Source: Shewanella xiamenensis
Lineage (GTDB): Bacteria; Pseudomonadota; Gammaproteobacteria; Enterobacterales; Shewanellaceae
DNA length: 64,000 bases
Assembly: GCF_014647135.1 (NCBI RefSeq)
Contig: NZ_BMOP01000005.1
Coordinates: 163,133-227,132, forward strand
Reading direction: 5' to 3'
Shown: one piece after another, positions 38,107-48,176 of the stretch
Position numbering within the stretch: the first letter of the stretch is position 1
Layout of the letters: each line of letters starts with the position of its first letter
Made by a program: the position numbers and the translations under genes
Notes under the pieces: generated by a model
Told to the model about the DNA's origin: nothing
The model's database searches: none
The model's input: the letters and a program-made list of their open reading frames with translations, nothing else

Positions 38107-41100
38107 GTCAGCCCCCAATTCATGAGCCCAATACATCCGCTCAACATGAAAATCAAACGCATGAGCCACAAACTGTGGAACAAAACCCAACTTGTGTTCC
38201 GCCTAAAACCCTAAAGCTGCGCCTATGGCAAATATTTAAACTCTGTACGCGCATTATTGTTTACGTCCCCTTAACTTTCTTGGTGATGATGGCATTACTG
38301 CTGGGGACTGAAATTGGCTCACGGGTCAGTGTCGGCTTAGCCGATAAATTTGTGCCCGATCTGGCGCTCACCTACACCTCTGGCTCCTTAAATAAGGATC
38401 TCACCTTAGCCCACGCCAGTTGGTCAATGGAAGGGATTAACGTTGAGCTCAAGAATTTACATTTGGCGTGGCAACCCACTTGTTTGCTACAAAAACAACT
38501 GTGTGTGAATGCTTTAACGGCGAGCCAAATCGATGTCAATATCGATACCGAGGCCTTAAGCTCAGGTTCCACTGAAGCCGACGTTACCCCCGAAAATGAT
38601 GAGCCGAGTGAACTGGTTCTGCCCTTTGGGATAAAGCTCGACAGCGCTGAACTGAACAACATCAATATTGCGGTCGATAAGATGCGCTTTTCGGCCAATC
38701 ATATTCAGACCGCCGCTACTTGGTTTGCCGAAGGACTGACAGTCGAGCAGCTTAGCAGTGAAGGCTTGGCTGTGTTAATTCCTACCGAAGACAGCCCTGT
38801 TCTAGACACACAGGCCACAGATCCTCAAGGCGCAAGTATTCAAGTCACAGATACTCAAATCACAGGCACACAAGTCACTGACACCAAGGCAGCCGAGACA
38901 GCTGCAACTGCAGCGGCGATAGCAAGTGCTAAAGCTTCAGCGGATAAGCCCATTGCTAATAAGGGAGCTACGGCGCAAACGCCAGCGAATACTCAGGCTG
39001 AAAAGCAAATTGATAAAAACGCCGATAAGCAAACATCGACAGAGGAATGGGCACTTGCCCATTTACCGCAGGTGTTTATGCCTTTTCCGGTGGATGTAAA
39101 ACAACTTAGCTTAGACAACAGCCGTTTGCAGATTGGGCCACGCGAAGATCTGTTTAGCCATATTGAGCTTCAGGGGCAATTTGCCAAGTATCAGTTAACC
39201 CTTGATAAACTGCAACTTGGCCACAGTTATGGAGATCTTTCTGTGGTGGGCCAACTCGCCCTCGAACAGGACTATCCGCTCGCGCTTGAGGTTAAGGCCA
39301 ATGTGACTCAGGTTGCCGAGTTACCGGAGCTGACACATCAACAATTAAGCCTCACGCTTAGCCAAAGTGTCGGACAACTCGGTATTCAAGCCCTTGCAAA
39401 AGGAGATGTCGATTTTAGTCTCAATGGGCAATTGACCCTGAAAGATCCCACGCTTCCCTACAAGGTCAAACTGGAGAAAGCCCGCGCACAGTGGCCACTG
39501 CAACATGCCGAGTATCTCGTCAGCGATCTTAACCTCGACAGCCAAGGCTCCCTTACTCAACAAGCCGCGACGCTCAAAGGAAATGTCACTACACCTTTCC
39601 ATAAAGTGTTAGCCATTAGCGGTGAACTCCATCATCAAGATGCGAAACTCGATATTAAGCAGTTTAATGCTAAGGGCGAGCTAGGTTCGATCGATGTAAC
39701 CGGTGAACTAGATTACGCTAAGGCGATCAATTGGAAAGCCAAGGTATTGCTCGATAACCTGAAATTACAGGAAATCACCCTGCCAGAAATAGCGCAGATG
39801 CCAGAATCAACGCCAAATAAGGACACGAACACACCGAGCACAAATACCGATAAGGCGATGCCTGCCACTGCAAGCAGCAGCCTGCCAAACAGTTTAATCT
39901 CGGGACAATTACAGACCACGGGACGTTTGTTAGATAAACAGTGGCAAGTTGCTCTAACGGACACTCAACTGTCGGGCACCTTGCAGGGATATCCATTTGA
40001 TATCACCGCCGATGTCAGTATCAACGATAAACTGTATATCAGCGCCAAAGGGGTCAATGCCAAGGTACTGGGTTCCACCTTAACTTTAGCGGGAGAAACC
40101 AACAAAACCTGGAACATTGAGGGTAAGCTGCAAGTCCCCGATTTTGGTTTATGGCTGCCCCAAGCCAGCGGCCAATTGCAGGCCGATATCAATGTCACTG
40201 GGGATGAAAAACATCCACAGCTTGAGTTAACCGCACAACTGGTCGATCTGGTGCACCAAAATATTAAGCTGAGGGAATCCACGCTCAAAGCCTACTATAA
40301 GCCTTTGGATGCACACGAATTTGCCCTATCGCTCAAGTCTAAGGCGCTACAACTCGGTTCACAGAATCTAGATACCGTCACCTTTGGCAGTAAGGGCGAT
40401 ATTCAAAACCAAAAACTGACCCTAAGTGCCACTGGGGATTTGGGGCTCGAGCTTGGCGTGACCAGTCAATACGATATGAAAAAATCTCGACTACAAGCTC
40501 AAGTGAATAAAATTAACTTGGCAACTCCTGTTGGTCGCTGGGAAATAGATAAAGATATCCTTGTTGCATGGGATCAAAATACAACCAAAGGCAATGTCAG
40601 TCCCTTCTGTCTAGTCAACCCTAACAGTAAGATTTGTTTAGATAATCAAATCTCGCTAGGTAAAAAAGGCGAGGTGCAACTAAGTTATGCTGGTAATCTT
40701 GGTAAACTTTTAGCCCCAGTATTACCAAGCAATATGGATTGGGATGGTCGCTCTTCGCTATTGGCAAACTTTGCTTGGACCGCAGGGCGAAAACCCACGG
40801 CGAATGTCGATTTTAACTTCGAGCCCGGTAGCATCAAACTCAAACGCGCCAAAAATCGCGAAGTCACCATTAAATATCAGCAACTTGCTTTAAAAGCTAA
40901 CTTAGATGCCAAACGACTAATGTCGTCTATCAACTTTGAGTCACAGGACGTGGCAAGCTGGCAAAGTGAACTCACTGTTAACGTGACGCCTGACCGCGCG
41001 TTGTCGGGTTATGCCAATATCAAACAAATTAACCTTCAACCTCTTGGCGAATTTTTCCCACAGCTCAATACCCTAGAAGGCTTACTGACTAGCAAATTAA

Positions 41101-42287
41101 ACTTTGCTGGTACCCTAGATGCCCCCGAAGTATCGGGTAATGTTTCGCTCACTCAAGGAGCTCTTGCACTGACAGCGAACCCTACCCTTATCAATAAAAT
41201 TGATCTGTCGATGGATCTTGGCGGTCAGCAGGCATCCCTTAAAGGTCGCTGGATGATGGGCAATGGTTTAGGCCGAATTACGGGACAAATGCGTTGGCCT
41301 CAAGGGCTGTTTAGCGGAGAACTTGCCGTCAAAGGCGATAAACTGGCGGTGATCCAACCACCACTCGCACTCTTAGATGTATCGCCCGATCTCACGATTG
41401 CCTTTAGCAGCCAACAACTTGAAGTCAAAGGCGTAGTCGATGTTCCCTCGGGTAATATTAAGATAGTGCAACTGGCTGAGGGTGGTGTAGCCTTGTCAGA
41501 GGATGTCGTTTTCAATGACTCTATTGCCGCCGCGCAACCTAAAGCCAGCCCCTATGCCATTGTGGCCGACCTGAATATTAACGTTGGCAACGATCTTAAA
41601 ATCGATGGTATGGGCCTAAAAGGTAAGCTACAGGGAACCTTAAAACTTCAGCAACAGGCGTTTCGCCCACCCCTGTTATTTGGAGATATTAAGGTCAAAC
41701 AAGGCAACTATAAGTTTATGGGGCAAACGCTAAAAATCCGTACGGGTGAAGTGCAATTTGTAGGCCCACCTTCTGTCCCTAATTTAAATATTGAAGCAAT
41801 TCGGGAAATAAAGAGCGAAGATTTGGTCGCGGGAGTGCGCGTCACTGGTACTCCCACTCGGCCGGTGGTCACCCTTTTCTCTAATCCAGCCAAGGAACAA
41901 GCCGAAATTCTGTCTTATATTATTAAAGGCAGCGGGTTCAACAGTACCAATAATGAGCAGAACAACTCCTTGATGATGGGAGCTGCGCTGGGACTCAGTG
42001 CTCAGGTTGGTGGCGGTGGCGCTATTAATAATATTGGAAATACAGCAGCGGGCATTATCGAAGAATTTGGTTTCTCTAACGTGCAACTCGATACTAATGA
42101 TGAGGGCCGTGTTGCCATCAGTGGTTTTATCGGTGATAACCTTATGGTCAAATACGGTGTTGGCGTATTCAATCCTGGATATGAGATGACTGTCAGATAT
42201 TACCTGTTATCCCAACTCTATCTTGAAACCGTATCCGGTACCTTAGGGCAATCCCTCGATATCTATTACAATTTCAATATCAAGTAG
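38103..42287 (+). CDS. tamB: Translocation and assembly module inner-membrane subunit TamB
   Basis: 1394 residues. N-terminal cytoplasmic tail, one membrane anchor at about 50-75 (IIVYVPLTFLVMMALLL), then a long AsmA-like repeating beta structure spanning the periplasm, ending in the DUF490/TamB domain (about 1000-1394) with a C-terminal beta strand. A low-complexity, Thr/Ala/Lys-rich insert near residues 230-310 (repeated QVTDTQ-type units) is unusual and probably a disordered loop. A second Ser/Thr/Asn-rich insert lies near 560-590. Works with TamA through their C-terminal and POTRA parts. Confidence 0.93.
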   Translation: MSQPPIHEPNTSAQHENQTHEPQTVEQNPTCVPPKTLKLRLWQIFKLCTRIIVYVPLTFLVMMALLLGTEIGSRVSVGLADKFVPDLALTYTSGSLNKDLTLAHASWSMEGINVELKNLHLAWQPTCLLQKQLCVNALTASQIDVNIDTEALSSGSTEADVTPENDEPSELVLPFGIKLDSAELNNINIAVDKMRFSANHIQTAATWFAEGLTVEQLSSEGLAVLIPTEDSPVLDTQATDPQGASIQVTDTQITGTQVTDTKAAETAATAAAIASAKASADKPIANKGATAQTPANTQAEKQIDKNADKQTSTEEWALAHLPQVFMPFPVDVKQLSLDNSRLQIGPREDLFSHIELQGQFAKYQLTLDKLQLGHSYGDLSVVGQLALEQDYPLALEVKANVTQVAELPELTHQQLSLTLSQSVGQLGIQALAKGDVDFSLNGQLTLKDPTLPYKVKLEKARAQWPLQHAEYLVSDLNLDSQGSLTQQAATLKGNVTTPFHKVLAISGELHHQDAKLDIKQFNAKGELGSIDVTGELDYAKAINWKAKVLLDNLKLQEITLPEIAQMPESTPNKDTNTPSTNTDKAMPATASSSLPNSLISGQLQTTGRLLDKQWQVALTDTQLSGTLQGYPFDITADVSINDKLYISAKGVNAKVLGSTLTLAGETNKTWNIEGKLQVPDFGLWLPQASGQLQADINVTGDEKHPQLELTAQLVDLVHQNIKLRESTLKAYYKPLDAHEFALSLKSKALQLGSQNLDTVTFGSKGDIQNQKLTLSATGDLGLELGVTSQYDMKKSRLQAQVNKINLATPVGRWEIDKDILVAWDQNTTKGNVSPFCLVNPNSKICLDNQISLGKKGEVQLSYAGNLGKLLAPVLPSNMDWDGRSSLLANFAWTAGRKPTANVDFNFEPGSIKLKRAKNREVTIKYQQLALKANLDAKRLMSSINFESQDVASWQSELTVNVTPDRALSGYANIKQINLQPLGEFFPQLNTLEGLLTSKLNFAGTLDAPEVSGNVSLTQGALALTANPTLINKIDLSMDLGGQQASLKGRWMMGNGLGRITGQMRWPQGLFSGELAVKGDKLAVIQPPLALLDVSPDLTIAFSSQQLEVKGVVDVPSGNIKIVQLAEGGVALSEDVVFNDSIAAAQPKASPYAIVADLNINVGNDLKIDGMGLKGKLQGTLKLQQQAFRPPLLFGDIKVKQGNYKFMGQTLKIRTGEVQFVGPPSVPNLNIEAIREIKSEDLVAGVRVTGTPTRPVVTLFSNPAKEQAEILSYIIKGSGFNSTNNEQNNSLMMGAALGLSAQVGGGGAINNIGNTAAGIIEEFGFSNVQLDTNDEGRVAISGFIGDNLMVKYGVGVFNPGYEMTVRYYLLSQLYLETVSGTLGQSLDIYYNFNIK

Positions 42288-42441
42288 TGCTTGGCTAGCA
42301 CGCAGACACATAGTGAGCTACATGCCGATGATGATATTGACGCTGTGCACAGGCAAAATGATTAAACACCAGCAATTGTTTGATGGTTAAAGTCACTTAA
42401 CTTGCAAGCATCAGAGTTTGATGAGCGAAAAACAGCCACAA

Positions 42442-42466
42442 AAAAAGCGCCATATAGGCGCTTTTT
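42442..42466. terminator. Bidirectional terminator between tamB and rplY
   Basis: AAAAAGCGCC, loop ATATA, GGCGCTTTTT. A perfect 10-bp stem with A- and T-runs, placed between convergent tamB and rplY. Confidence 0.88.
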
Positions 42467-42481
42467 GCTTCAATTACGCAA

Positions 42482-42769
42482 TTAAGCGTAAACGAAGTCA
42501 ACGTGTTCAATGATTGGCTTGAACGCGTGGCGTTGCATAGCTTGTGCACTAACGCCTACTTCTTTGCCATCTAATACGATAGTCACTACAGAAGTATAGA
42601 AATCAGCGTTAGCTTGAATGTTGATGATGTCTTTGTGATCAAAAACAATAGAAACTGGCTCTTTGCCTGCGCCATAAATAACGGCAGGAACTTTACCTGC
42701 ATGACGTAGGCGGCGGCTCGAACCTTTCCCTATTTCAGTGCGGGTTTGTGCTGGGATAGTGTAAGACAT
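42482..42769 (-). CDS. rplY: 50S ribosomal protein L25
   Basis: 95 residues, the short form (E. coli 94 aa) that binds 5S rRNA. Typical opening with [24 protein letters not shown] and C-terminal HVDFVYA. The frame is open much further upstream, but the ATG at 42769 gives the family start and has GTGAGAAA upstream. Expressed alone from the promoter at 42843-42871, convergent with tamB. Confidence 0.96.
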   Translation of the reverse strand: MSYTIPAQTRTEIGKGSSRRLRHAGKVPAVIYGAGKEPVSIVFDHKDIINIQANADFYTSVVTIVLDGKEVGVSAQAMQRHAFKPIIEHVDFVYA

Positions 42770-42842
42770 GTGTTTCTCACTTAAATTTAGAGTAAAAAAT
42801 ATCACCATTCTCGACCAATGGTGACTCATATAAAGCGCGCGC

Positions 42843-42871
42843 ATACTAACACAGTTACTCAGCAGGTACAA
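42843..42871 (-). promoter_or_regulatory. Strong rplY promoter
   Basis: On the minus strand, TTGTAC (42871-42866), exactly 17 bases, TAGTAT (42848-42843), then GCGCGCGC as discriminator. Close to consensus and of the growth-rate-controlled type. The leader is about 65-70 nt. Confidence 0.75.
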
Positions 42872-43081
42872 GAACAGCCAAACTCTGAATGCAATGGGGT
42901 AATAATGGGATATCGTTATCAATTAACAAGAGTATTTATTGAATTGGGAAACTTGTTCTAGCGCTGTTACATAGGCGAAACACCTTTGATCTGAATCGAA
43001 AAACACGCGATCTTGATCACACTTAAGCCATTCGATGCCTGTTAAGCTCGAGCAAATTTTGCCACTTCAGCCTTGTAAAAC

Positions 43082-43525
43082 ATGTGTCACGAGCTGTATT
43101 TATTGCAACAAGAAAATCGACTCTCCTGCCAATTAGCCCGTGAACTGGTCTCACTCATTAAAACTGTCCCCTATCAGCAGACCACGATAGAGTTAAAATT
43201 GCTGGAACTACTCGCCTGCACACAACAAAAAAACCGCAGTTTACTCATGCTAATGCAGATCTGTGAATCACCGGCAGTTGAGAGCCAAAGACTAAGACAA
43301 TTTAAGTTTTCACAAAGTCTGAATAAGCAAGTTAGTGATTGGCAGCAACACCGTGAGATGAATAAACTGGGACAAGTTTTTTTGCCGCTACTCGAGTATT
43401 ACTTACAGGACATCCAAACACTAGAGCTGCAATTTTATCAGCAGCTCTCATTAAACACTGAGCAAAAGATACAAACTACCAATGCCGCACAGGACCGCAG
43501 TCAACGTGCACAAAACCAGACTTAG
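43082..43525 (+). CDS. Possible small cytoplasmic helical protein, unknown
   Basis: 147 residues, Gln/Leu-rich and helical, with no membrane segment or recognised motif. Composition looks protein-like, but there is no clear ribosome site and the 3' end overlaps the convergent YcbK/MepK-like gene by 50 bases. A real gene is a little less likely than not without comparative support. Confidence 0.4.
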   Translation: MCHELYLLQQENRLSCQLARELVSLIKTVPYQQTTIELKLLELLACTQQKNRSLLMLMQICESPAVESQRLRQFKFSQSLNKQVSDWQQHREMNKLGQVFLPLLEYYLQDIQTLELQFYQQLSLNTEQKIQTTNAAQDRSQRAQNQT

Positions 43526-44054
43526 GATAATAGCCTACGCCTCCTAGCTTAAGTGATAAAGCCGCATCTCTGATTGTCTTTAATTTGACCCCAGGGATCG
43601 CAATATCCATTGCCATGCCTTGCATATGGTAACTTTTTTTAGCTACACCACCACTTTTACCTGCCAACATCGCATTGGTTTTTGGTGAGCGGTAACCAGA
43701 AATCACATGGATTTCATTATCAGTATTTAACGTCGTCTTAAGCGTATAAAGCAGATCAAATAAGCGTTTATCCATCGGTGCTGTTACATTTTGACGGTGA
43801 TCTCGCAGCAAGTGGCTAAAATCGGCCAACACTTCACTCTGATAATGGCCATCGACCCAATAGCTACCGTTGTTATATTCACCCGTATGGCGATTATACA
43901 GGCTAAGCTCACGCACACCTTTGGTTGAACGGCTCGCTATCGCTTTGGAAGGAATTAAGGAACACAATGCCACACCACTGAGGCCTAACAACAACTGCCT
44001 ACGGGCAGGACAAAGTAAGGTCACATCATCACCTTCTGTTCGTTTTTTGGACAC
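43476..44054 (-). CDS. mepK: YcbK/MepK-like murein endopeptidase (peptidase M15, Tat signal)
   Basis: 192 residues. The N-terminal RRQLLLGLSGVALCSLIPSKAIA has the twin-arginine form (about 18-40), as in E. coli YcbK. The DUF882/M15 zinc domain follows: SGYRSPKTNAML, SYHMQGMAMDIAI (His and Asp ligands) and VHVDCGPVRHW (final His). In E. coli this enzyme cleaves 3-3 cross-links, the very bonds made by YcbB-type L,D-transpeptidases; the neighbouring gene encodes such an enzyme, and the same pairing occurs in E. coli (ycbB-ycbK). The symbol is a family-level assignment. Confidence 0.88.
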   Translation of the reverse strand: MSKKRTEGDDVTLLCPARRQLLLGLSGVALCSLIPSKAIASRSTKGVRELSLYNRHTGEYNNGSYWVDGHYQSEVLADFSHLLRDHRQNVTAPMDKRLFDLLYTLKTTLNTDNEIHVISGYRSPKTNAMLAGKSGGVAKKSYHMQGMAMDIAIPGVKLKTIRDAALSLKLGGVGYYPKSGFVHVDCGPVRHW

Positions 44055-44147
44055 TGAGAACGCAAATTATCGTGAATTGCCATCCAGATCAAGTCTTGAT
44101 CGACATGCAAACAATCAGATTAAAAAATCCTTCAAAAGTTCAATCAA

Positions 44148-45644
44148 TTAGAGCATGTTAAAAATCGTTGCCGAAACCACATAACTCAGCTCACTCTCCT
44201 GCTGGTAAATGTCATTCCGATATTGCACTTCCCCAGCGTCATCAAGCCATACCGTCCAATAGACAATAAATATGGGCAACTTATCAGACAAGGAAAACCA
44301 TTGGGATTGGGTGATATCTGAACTTAATTTATCCCAAAGGCGCTGATCATTGACTAAATGGCTCTTAAACCAGCGTGCTAATTCTTCAACCTTCTCGACC
44401 CGAATACAGCCCGATGATAAAGCTCTGTTAGCCTTTTTAAAGAGACTTGGCTCAGAAGTTCCATGCAAATACACACTAAAACTATTGTCGAAATGAAATT
44501 TATAGCGGCCTAAGGCATTTTTGGGTCCTGGCCGTTGCACCAACTGATAAGGAAAATGCGATGAAGCGAGTGCTTGCCATTGTTCTGCAGAATGCTCGGC
44601 GCGCTTACCATCATAATCGTAAGCATCAAATTCTCGTTCAGTAAGATAATGCCCATCATGGCGAATATGCGGCAGGATATCACGTTGAATAATCGTGCGT
44701 GGCACTCGCCATTCAGGGTTCATCACAACACTGGAAATTTGACTTTTTAATAAAGGCGTTGGCCGCGATGCTTTACCGACAATCACTTTAGACTGTAAAG
44801 TCACCTTCCCTGCTTCAACTAACTGGAGCTCAAATGCTGGAATATTAACCAGTAGGTAGCGTGCTGGTAACTGTGGTGTCAATATCCACTGTCTCAGCAT
44901 ATTTTTCGCCAGTAACTTAGCCCGAGTATGGGGCGATTGGTTAAGCCAGTAAAGGGTTTGTTTTCCTATTACGCCATCGGCTTGTAACCCATGTTGCCGC
45001 TGGAATTGCTTAATGCTAGTCACTAGTTGCTCGTTATAAAGCATCCCATTTTTAGCCTCTTCAGCAGATTCGATAGTGGGTTCATTTGGCAGAAAGCCTA
45101 ATACAAAAAGTCGCTTCGCAATTGGCAAAATCAAAGGACTTTGCTGCCCAGGAGTGAGTTTTTCTTCCTGTGTTAACGTATCCCATGAAGTCATGTTCTC
45201 TAACCTCATGAGCTGTTTAAGCGTAAAGAGCACGGCTCGGTAATGAGTGTCCTGTTGAGTAAATACCTTACTGATACAAGGTTCAACACATTCCGCTTGC
45301 TGATCGAGGTAATACCAATAGCGTTCAAGCTGTTGGTGCATCTTAAGCAGTTCGGCTTGTTCATCAGTACTCAAGGGCCGATGTTGCCATTGGCTGAGTT
45401 TTTGATAATTAGCTCGAAATACCGGACTGACATCGGCAAGATCAAGCAACAATGTCTGATCGAGTAGTTGTGTAATAGAAATGTCTAGCTCTGTAGAACC
45501 ATTTGTTAGTTCGGTAGACTCAGCGGCTTGTGGTGCACTCGAAACGAATGTAAACACCATCAACAGCGCTTTTAAATACCATTGAAATGTGCAACACCCC
45601 AAGCGATAACACCGCGCAAAACGAGTCACAGACACCATAGACAT
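44148..45644 (-). CDS. ldtD: L,D-transpeptidase, YcbB/LdtD type
   Basis: 498 residues. Signal anchor near 22-42, a helical scaffold domain, a peptidoglycan-binding domain around 215-235 (TSIKQFQRQHGLQADGVIGKQT is its core), and a YkuD catalytic domain (about 265-435). Catalytic Cys413 is in SSGCIRV, with the partner histidine in LHGTS. Makes 3-3 cross-links in the murein and is located in the periplasm. It precedes the MepK-like hydrolase in the same direction, 93 bases apart. Confidence 0.92.
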   Translation of the reverse strand: MSMVSVTRFARCYRLGCCTFQWYLKALLMVFTFVSSAPQAAESTELTNGSTELDISITQLLDQTLLLDLADVSPVFRANYQKLSQWQHRPLSTDEQAELLKMHQQLERYWYYLDQQAECVEPCISKVFTQQDTHYRAVLFTLKQLMRLENMTSWDTLTQEEKLTPGQQSPLILPIAKRLFVLGFLPNEPTIESAEEAKNGMLYNEQLVTSIKQFQRQHGLQADGVIGKQTLYWLNQSPHTRAKLLAKNMLRQWILTPQLPARYLLVNIPAFELQLVEAGKVTLQSKVIVGKASRPTPLLKSQISSVVMNPEWRVPRTIIQRDILPHIRHDGHYLTEREFDAYDYDGKRAEHSAEQWQALASSHFPYQLVQRPGPKNALGRYKFHFDNSFSVYLHGTSEPSLFKKANRALSSGCIRVEKVEELARWFKSHLVNDQRLWDKLSSDITQSQWFSLSDKLPIFIVYWTVWLDDAGEVQYRNDIYQQESELSYVVSATIFNML

Positions 45645-45914
45645 CTCCCTTTGACAACAGTAACTTAGGTAGGTTAAGAGATGGATAAATGCAATCAGTA
45701 CAGCAAAAAATCAAATGCCTAATCTCAAACTGCACTTTGCGCTGAAAACAAGGCAAATGTAGGCGCAAAAAAACGAGCCTATAGCAAGTCAATTCAATCC
45801 TGTAAGTCGTGCAACGAATTGTTTGCGATACATTTATTATCCAAAGCGAGATTAGTATTAAGATCACTATAGCTGAAGCTGTTCGTAAAATGCAGCTCAC
45901 TATCGACCTAAAAC

Positions 45915-45945
45915 AAAAATGCCACTGATCATCAGTGGCATTTTT
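45915..45945. terminator. Terminator of opgGH
   Basis: AAAAATGCCACTGAT-C-ATCAGTGGCATTTTT, a near-perfect palindrome with A/T runs, 25 bases beyond the opgH stop. Usable in both directions. Confidence 0.88.
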
Positions 45946-45969
45946 ACTATTTAGCGTAATAGAAAGTAA

Positions 45970-48171
45970 TTAACAGAAGGAAACCAGATCCTCTGGCACA
46001 AACTGTTCTGGTAGTTTTTGCAAACTCCGCAGCATTAGCGGATTAGCCAGCACTAAAGCCATTTCCTGGCGATTAAAGAGTGCTAAGGCACTTTGCTGAC
46101 ACTGTGCTTCATGTACTTTGACGTGCACAATGGCTTCAACTGGTTCAATCGGCGTTCCGGCGGCACGTAGTGGCTGTTTATCAACCATGGCTAAGTGAAG
46201 CTCCATCAGCGCAGGATCTTTCAGTAATTGTGCTAATGTCCAAGGCTGTTCAATATGCGCTTGGTAAGCCGCACGCGCTTCTTGTGCCCGAATACAAATA
46301 GGCGCAGGACTGCGTTCTTCTGGAGTGGCGAGGATCCCAATACGTTTGAAAAACTCCCCAATTTTAATCGAACCGGTCCAAGCCGAAATGGGCACCGCTA
46401 ACCACAAACCAATCAAGGCGGGGCTCATCCACGCGAGCAATGTTAAGGAGTCCAAAATCGCGGCATAACCCAACATAACACCTGCAAGCATATGCCAACG
46501 GTGGCGATAAATCAGGGTTAACCAAGGCATGCTACCATCGTCACGGCGCTGTGGAGACCAACCACTATCACGCCCCATCAGAATCGACATTACCGCACCA
46601 CAGTGGATGAACATCATGATTGGCGCGATCAATGCTGAGAGAATGACTTCAAATAACACACTGAGCATCGCTTTAATGCGCCCGCCTACGCTGCGGGCAA
46701 ATTTGCCATCTTTTAACAGCAACAACACGCCAAAGATCTTCGGTCCAAATAACACCACCATAGTAATATAGAACAGTCTCAATGCCCTATCCGAGTCCAT
46801 GATTGGCCAAGTTGGGAATAATGAGAACTGATCGGTGAAGTACTCTGGACGAATAAAGTGGGCCTGCAAAGCGAGCATCAACCCCGTTAAAATCAATAAC
46901 AACCAAAATGGCGAAGATAAATACGCCATAATACCCGTCATTAAGTGCAGGCGACTAACCCAATGCAACCCTTTAGTTGGCAGAATACGCGAGTGCTGCA
47001 AGTTACCCTGACACCAACGACGATCGCGTACCGCTAAGTCAACAATTGATGGAGGGCATTCCTCGTAGGAACCGGGTAAATCGTATGCAATGACCACACT
47101 CCATCCGGCACGGCGGATCAATGCAGCTTCAACAAAGTCATGGCTTAGGATATGACCACCAAAAGGTGGCTTACCCTTAAGATTAGGTAAACCCGCAGCG
47201 CCCATAAAGGCTTCAGTCCGGATAATAGCGTTATGGCCCCAGAAGTTACCTTCTTTTTGCACCCACCAACCAAGACCAGTACCGATCACAGGACCATAAA
47301 TGCGTGCAGCAAACTGCTGCAAACGCGCCATTAAGGTGGTGCCATTGATCAGTGATGGAATCGTTTGAATAAGACCCGCATCAGGATCAGCCTGCATCCG
47401 CTGCGCTAAGCCCGTGATAGTGGATGACTCCATCAAACTGTCGGCGTCCAGGACTAGCAAGTGGTCGTAACGCGAGCCCCAACGACGGCAAAAGTCCGCT
47501 ACGTTACCCGCTTTACGTGCGACGTTTTTACGGCGGCGACGATAATAAACACGAGAATGTTTATGGGTTTCTTGGCGAAGAACTAAAAACGCCTGTTCTT
47601 CTAACAGCGCAATTTCAGGATCGGTAGTATCACTTAAGATAAACCAATCAAACGCATGCCCATGACCCGTTTGCGATAATGCTTCAGCCATCACAGATAC
47701 CGCTGAAAATACCCGGTCAGGAGATTCATTATAAGTAGGCATTAAAATCGCAGTGCGCGTGTGCAGCTCAGTCTGTGCAAGCTCGTTTGGCTTAGGCTTT
47801 TTCAACAGGAGGAAAAAGCCAGCAATTCCACTACAAAACGCCAATGCAATCCAGCAGAAGTTAATCGCAAACAACGCCAACATCAAATATTCGAGGGGAG
47901 TAATCCCTCCAATACTGAAAACTGCGCCCATTTCATAGATCGCAAAGGCCGATAGTAATAAGGCACCACCAACAACAAACACCCGACGGGAAACCCGTGA
48001 ACGGACTCCATTTGCCACAGTGCTACGGCGTGGAAATCCTTCAGGCATTTGGGTTAAACTTTGGGGCTCCATAGCGCCAGGCCTTTCATTAGGCATAGCG
48101 CTACCACCCACGAGTACTTCAGTCTCAAGTACCGAATTCTCGGATACAGTCATATTATGTTGCTCCGTCAT
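45970..48171 (-). CDS. opgH: Osmoregulated periplasmic glucan glucosyltransferase OpgH
   Basis: 733 residues, inner membrane. Two N-terminal helices (about 65-130), a cytoplasmic GT2 domain with [10 protein letters not shown] (metal and donor), SHDFVEAAL (catalytic Asp) and DRRWCQGN (Q/RxxRW-type), then several C-terminal helices. It polymerises glucose from UDP-glucose and exports the chain to the periplasm, where OpgG acts. The start may be 48171 or the ATG at 48153, which has GGAG about 8 bases upstream. Five bases separate it from opgG. Confidence 0.95.
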   Translation of the reverse strand: MTEQHNMTVSENSVLETEVLVGGSAMPNERPGAMEPQSLTQMPEGFPRRSTVANGVRSRVSRRVFVVGGALLLSAFAIYEMGAVFSIGGITPLEYLMLALFAINFCWIALAFCSGIAGFFLLLKKPKPNELAQTELHTRTAILMPTYNESPDRVFSAVSVMAEALSQTGHGHAFDWFILSDTTDPEIALLEEQAFLVLRQETHKHSRVYYRRRRKNVARKAGNVADFCRRWGSRYDHLLVLDADSLMESSTITGLAQRMQADPDAGLIQTIPSLINGTTLMARLQQFAARIYGPVIGTGLGWWVQKEGNFWGHNAIIRTEAFMGAAGLPNLKGKPPFGGHILSHDFVEAALIRRAGWSVVIAYDLPGSYEECPPSIVDLAVRDRRWCQGNLQHSRILPTKGLHWVSRLHLMTGIMAYLSSPFWLLLILTGLMLALQAHFIRPEYFTDQFSLFPTWPIMDSDRALRLFYITMVVLFGPKIFGVLLLLKDGKFARSVGGRIKAMLSVLFEVILSALIAPIMMFIHCGAVMSILMGRDSGWSPQRRDDGSMPWLTLIYRHRWHMLAGVMLGYAAILDSLTLLAWMSPALIGLWLAVPISAWTGSIKIGEFFKRIGILATPEERSPAPICIRAQEARAAYQAHIEQPWTLAQLLKDPALMELHLAMVDKQPLRAAGTPIEPVEAIVHVKVHEAQCQQSALALFNRQEMALVLANPLMLRSLQKLPEQFVPEDLVSFC

Positions 48172-48176
48172 GGACC

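Noticed and set aside
45520-45900. 126-codon minus-strand frame upstream of ldtD
   Set aside because: It overlaps the ldtD 5' end in another frame; composition is not convincing and there is no start site.
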